In this document: positions 60,808 through 64,000 of the stretch, in pieces
Position numbering within the stretch: the first letter of the stretch is position 1
Layout of the letters: every line of letters starts with the position of its first letter
Source of the DNA: Arctopsyche grandis
Lineage: Eukaryota > Arthropoda > Insecta > Trichoptera > Hydropsychidae
Length of the DNA stretch: 64,000 bases
Reading direction: 5' to 3'
NCBI RefSeq assembly: GCF_051622035.1
Contig: NC_135355.1
Coordinates: 31,188,986-31,252,985, forward strand
Made by a program: the position numbers and the translations under genes
Notes under the pieces: generated by a model
What the model was told of the DNA's origin: nothing
The model's database searches: none
What the model saw: only the letters and a program-made list of their open reading frames with translations

Positions 60808-62440
60808 GCATCATTCCCAAAATTTTTGACATCATCCTTCACCGTTTGATTCTTGCGCAGTTTAAAAGATTATTGTGTGATGAGCAACATGGTTTTACAC
60901 CCTGTCGTTCCACTACCACTAATCTCGCCTGCTTCACACATTTGATCATGTCTAAAGTTGACGTTGGTCAGCAAGTTGATGTAGCCTACTTTGACTTTCG
61001 TAAAGCCTTTGATCAAGTCAATAATGACGCTCTTTTGATCAGGTTAGCTGAAGTGGGTTTTTCAACGCGTCTTCTTAAACTCTTTGCTTCTTATCTTAGT
61101 GATAGGAAGCAATTTGTTAGATATGGTCTTTATGAATCTCCTTCATTTTTTACTCGATCTGGTGTTACTCAGGGGTCCACTTTAGGCCCATTACTATTTA
61201 CAATTCTTATTAATAACCTCCCTAGAGTTTTATGTAATGCATCATGTCTCTTGTTTGCTGACGACGTTAAATTATTTTATGCTGTCAAGGATGAGAGGCA
61301 AGCCTCTCTCCTTCAAGCTGATATTAACGCTGTCTTGGAGTTCAGTTCTAGTTTAGGCCTTGAACTTAATTTAAACAAATGTGCAATTATGAGCTATGGA
61401 CGTGCACATTCACTCTATTGTCACGGATATTCCATTAGATCCGTCTTGTTGAAGCGTGTGGAATCTATTGTCGATTTGGGTATCACTTTTGATCCTCAGC
61501 TCACCTTTCACAACCATATCAAAAAAGTCGCTGACGTTTCCTTTCGTCGACTTGGATTTGTTTTGAGATATGCAAGATTATTCTCCAATCCTTTGTCTTC
61601 TCGCTTGCTTTTCAATTCGCTTGTGAGAAGTAAGCTAGAGTATAATGCGATTGTGTGGAATCCGCATGAAGCAAATTACTCTCTGATGATTGAGAAAGTG
61701 CAAAAAGCATTTCTTCGTTTCCTATATAGGAAAGAATATGGGTATTACCCATATCTCTACCCCACTCCTTTCCTTTTGGGCATGCTTGGGTATAATTCCC
61801 TTGAACTTCGGAGAAACTTCTCATTAATTCGTTTCGTTCTCCTGCTCTTACGTGGTAATACGTCATGCCCGTTGTTGCTGGAGCAGTTGGGGCTTTATGT
61901 CCCTATTCACTATGTGCGTGGTAGACATCATCATTTGCTGGCTGTACCTCCTGCCCGCACAGTCCTTTTTCGAATGGCTCCTATTCCAAGAGCTATCCGA
62001 CTTCTTAATGAAATCGTTGCTGCCGAGACTGAATGTGATATTTTCCACCTTAGTGAGCGTAAATTGTCGGAAATTACTCTAACCCATTTATCTGGTAGTC
62101 TGCGCTCATCATTGTTTTCATGATTGATTGTGATTTATGAGTGAAATTTTGATTAACTCTCTTCCATTTGGGCCTTACAGGGATGTTTTGTATTTGTAGT
62201 TGTTTCTTACATATTTATTGAAACTGGCTGTAGGTGCAAGGCATTCCTTATGCTATATTTTATTTGATATTTTTACTTTATCTGTTATTATAAATGCTAT
62301 TTTTTATGTATGTATGGATGTATTTATGTTTATGTTTAATTGTTATTTTGTTTTTTTTTCTTTTTTGTGTTATATTTTTCGACCATTGTGGCGCTTTAGG
62401 AATTCCTGTTATGCCACAATGGTCTGTTTAAAATAAATAA
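60808..62440 (+). mobile_element. Non-LTR retrotransposon (Jockey/CR1 group), 5'-truncated, with 3' hairpin
   Basis: The element begins inside the reverse transcriptase domain (frame open from about 60810 with IIPKIFDIILHRLI), keeps the rest of ORF2, and has a 3' UTR of about 300 bp. Close to the 3' end is a perfect 12-bp stem, GACCATTGTGGC and GCCACAATGGTC (62380-62423), then AAATAAATAAATC. A second copy of this tail is at 57588-57700. Confidence 0.9.
60846..62123 (+). CDS. Reverse transcriptase ORF of a truncated non-LTR retrotransposon
   Basis: 425 codons are open up to TGA; the frame actually runs on upstream from 60846 (a TTG), so no native start is present. Motifs in order: DEQHGFTPCRSTTTNL, DFRKAFDQVNNDALL (about 50-64), SGVTQGSTLGPLLFTILINN, catalytic FADD at 137-140, LELNLNKCAIMSYGR, VDLGITFDPQLTFHNHI, and RSKLEYNAIVWNPHEANY. 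The C-terminal half is the usual arginine-rich tail of Jockey/CR1-group ORF2. There is no frameshift, suggesting a fairly recent insertion; the endonuclease is missing, so it cannot move on its own. Confidence 0.92.
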   Translation: MILAQFKRLLCDEQHGFTPCRSTTTNLACFTHLIMSKVDVGQQVDVAYFDFRKAFDQVNNDALLIRLAEVGFSTRLLKLFASYLSDRKQFVRYGLYESPSFFTRSGVTQGSTLGPLLFTILINNLPRVLCNASCLLFADDVKLFYAVKDERQASLLQADINAVLEFSSSLGLELNLNKCAIMSYGRAHSLYCHGYSIRSVLLKRVESIVDLGITFDPQLTFHNHIKKVADVSFRRLGFVLRYARLFSNPLSSRLLFNSLVRSKLEYNAIVWNPHEANYSLMIEKVQKAFLRFLYRKEYGYYPYLYPTPFLLGMLGYNSLELRRNFSLIRFVLLLLRGNTSCPLLLEQLGLYVPIHYVRGRHHHLLAVPPARTVLFRMAPIPRAIRLLNEIVAAETECDIFHLSERKLSEITLTHLSGSLRSSLFS

Positions 62441-62537
62441 ATCATTGTGATCGCATCGACATTCATACTATATTTATATATGTATGTATGTATGTACATA
62501 CATATATGTTATGGTTGAAGTGTACATTTCGTTCGAT

Positions 62538-62851
62538 CATGAGCATACTAGTTTGTTCATACACTAACCAAGCTGGCTAGCTGTAGTGTACACAAAAAAA
62601 AATTGACAAACGAACTAGTTTGTTCATGCACAGACTAATAGGCGTAATTATTCTCAATGTAAGTATGGATACTTCAATATTTTGAAAGTGAAAACCAGAA
62701 TTATAGCAACGTTCTTGTGTGGCTTCCATAGGATTTGCAGCTGAAAAGTTTGGACAGCGTTAAGTTTCATACGACACCTGGTGAGTCTTTGGATTGTCAG
62801 CACTTAAGCTAAAACCATTAGTTAGTGTATAAACAAACTAGTGTGTTCATG
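62538..62851. mobile_element. MITE with CATGARCATACTAGTTTG inverted ends, copy 2
   Basis: Left CATGAGCATACTAGTTTGTT extends through CATACACTAAC; the right end is complementary over about 31 bases with few mismatches (GTTAGTGTATAAACAAACTA then GTGTGTTCATG). An additional internal GAACTAGTTTGTTCATGCAC near 62608-62630 suggests a partial internal duplication of the end. Confidence 0.65.
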
Positions 62852-63044
62852 AACGAACTACATAAATGCACACTTGGACTGTAACATATGCATACACACT
62901 TATATGAATCTTTTCAATCATTTTCCGGTAGTAAAATATGGATTGCGTAACTTGATAATTGTTGTATGAAACGCCGCATGCTTGGTATAACTAAGGGAGA
63001 TTTGACACGAAACACGTATGATGCAATTAGTAGATAGCAGTTAT

Positions 63045-63215
63045 TGAAATGGCAATGCGTCTAGAAGAATTAAAGGTGGACAAGATAAATAGGCCACAAG
63101 TAAGATGGGCGGATGAATCACGGGAAATGAGTGTACTTAAAACAGAGAGTAATATAAGGATATACATACATCAAACACTGAATGGCGAACGGTTTCAAAT
63201 GATCATTGTAATGAT
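63045..63215 (+). pseudogene. RTE/BovB-like LINE tail, decayed
   Basis: It retains CAAGTAAGATGGGCGGATGA and ACTGAATGGCGAACGG, blocks found in order at the end of the fragment at 28786-29258. Heavily diverged. Confidence 0.5.
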
Positions 63216-63329
63216 ATAATAAAACCATCCGTCGGAATTGTAAATTTCAAAGCATCAAAACATATTAAATCAATTGCGGTGCACAAATATCAATATATCA
63301 ATACAATATTTCCGATCTAATTTAGTAAA

Positions 63330-64000
63330 AAAATTCGGATGTGACTAACCCATGACTATATCTATGTATTTGAGGAATATGTGAAGTATAAAATACAAAA
63401 TTCGATAATGAAACATACATACACGTTCACACATACCGGCTACGAGAACATTTTCGATAAAAATTGAGCGCAAATGTAAGAAAACTCACACAAGACAAAG
63501 CTTTTACTTTCGGTTTTCGGATTTTGTTTATTTTTTTTTATTACTTAACATCACTATAAATATAAAATATCAAGAATATAGAAATAATTAAAAATATCAA
63601 AATATAATAATTGTTTAAAAAAAACTACTACTCCCGATTTACGAATTCTGACCAAAACCTTATCAAGTTAGTACATGACGAATACAAATATAGATATTGA
63701 GCTTGATACATTCAGTGGTGTTGAGAAAATCGTGTGGTCACAACATTTTTGACATTTCTAAGAGGATAAAATCCCACTTCCGGTTTATTAAATATTTTTT
63801 TTTCATTTTCACCACATTGGTAAAAATATTATACCTGAATTTTATCGTAAAGAGCACACATATTTAAAGGGTCGAAAAAAACAGTGGAAGAAAAATTGAA
63901 CAAGAGTAATCTGCCACTTCCGAACCACTACGGAACCTTACTTGGTATTTAGCTAAAACTTCTAGATTCATATATTCTAATTCAATAACTCTAAAAGTTT
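63330..64000 (+). repeat. ACTTCCGGTT-family repeat, copy 3, running off the window
   Basis: Aligns in order with 30810-31400: CCATGACTATATCTATGTAT, TTTTCGATAAAAATTGAGCG, GACCAAAACCTTATCA, GCTTGATACATTCAGTGGTG and CCACTTCCGGTTTATTA. The copy reaches the edge of the window, so its full length is unknown. Confidence 0.65.

Overview
The window is animal nuclear DNA, almost certainly from an insect. Genes are split by short introns with GT..AG borders, the DNA is very AT-rich with (TA)n and TATG microsatellites, and the PDE4 gene is closest to insect dunce. The order of insect cannot be settled by eye. There is no prokaryotic content, no CRISPR array, and no tRNA or rRNA gene that I trust.

Four host genes can be reconstructed exon by exon with every reading frame closing. 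(1) 2739-5824, +: a super-short isoform of a cAMP phosphodiesterase of the PDE4/dunce family, 7 exons and 509 aa, with its own TATA/Inr promoter. (2) 9484-11210, -: a SPATA6-like gene, 7 exons and 355 aa, tail-to-tail with PDE4. Most of its exons are too short to appear as long ORFs. (3) 41689-49321, +: cystinosin, the lysosomal cystine/H+ transporter, with two alternative last exons giving 383 or 401 aa. (4) 50255-51695, +: a carbonyl-reductase-like short-chain dehydrogenase, 6 exons and 277 aa, also with a TATA/Inr promoter. The four do not form an obvious pathway; they are neighbours in a gene-poor region.

The rest, mainly 11.7-41 kb and 52-64 kb, is a dense and layered set of transposable elements. 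Two non-LTR retrotransposons keep long reverse transcriptase ORFs (14.07-17.1 kb and 60.8-62.4 kb). A CR1-like tail and three RTE/BovB-like tails are also present. hAT-type elements carry 8-bp target duplications at 19.7, 20.0, 12.8, 26.6-27.7, 32.1, 38.5-40.9 (with a second hAT nested inside), 54.8-55.7 and 57.9-58.5 kb. There is a pair of TTAA-flanked MITEs, a family with Helitron-type ends and GGGAAC repeats, tRNA-derived SINEs in several subfamilies, a solo LTR, and several palindromic or foldback units.

The points most worth following up are: the super-short PDE4 with a hydrophobic N-terminus spliced where mammalian PDE4A1 splices its membrane-inserting N-terminus; the cystinosin 3' exon choice that adds or removes a YxxPhi sorting motif; SINE subfamilies that share a body but carry different tRNA-like heads; a LINE 3' hairpin kept in two copies; and the nested hAT pair with perfect duplications. 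I found no convincing new gene system. The novelty here is mostly in isoforms and repeat architecture.
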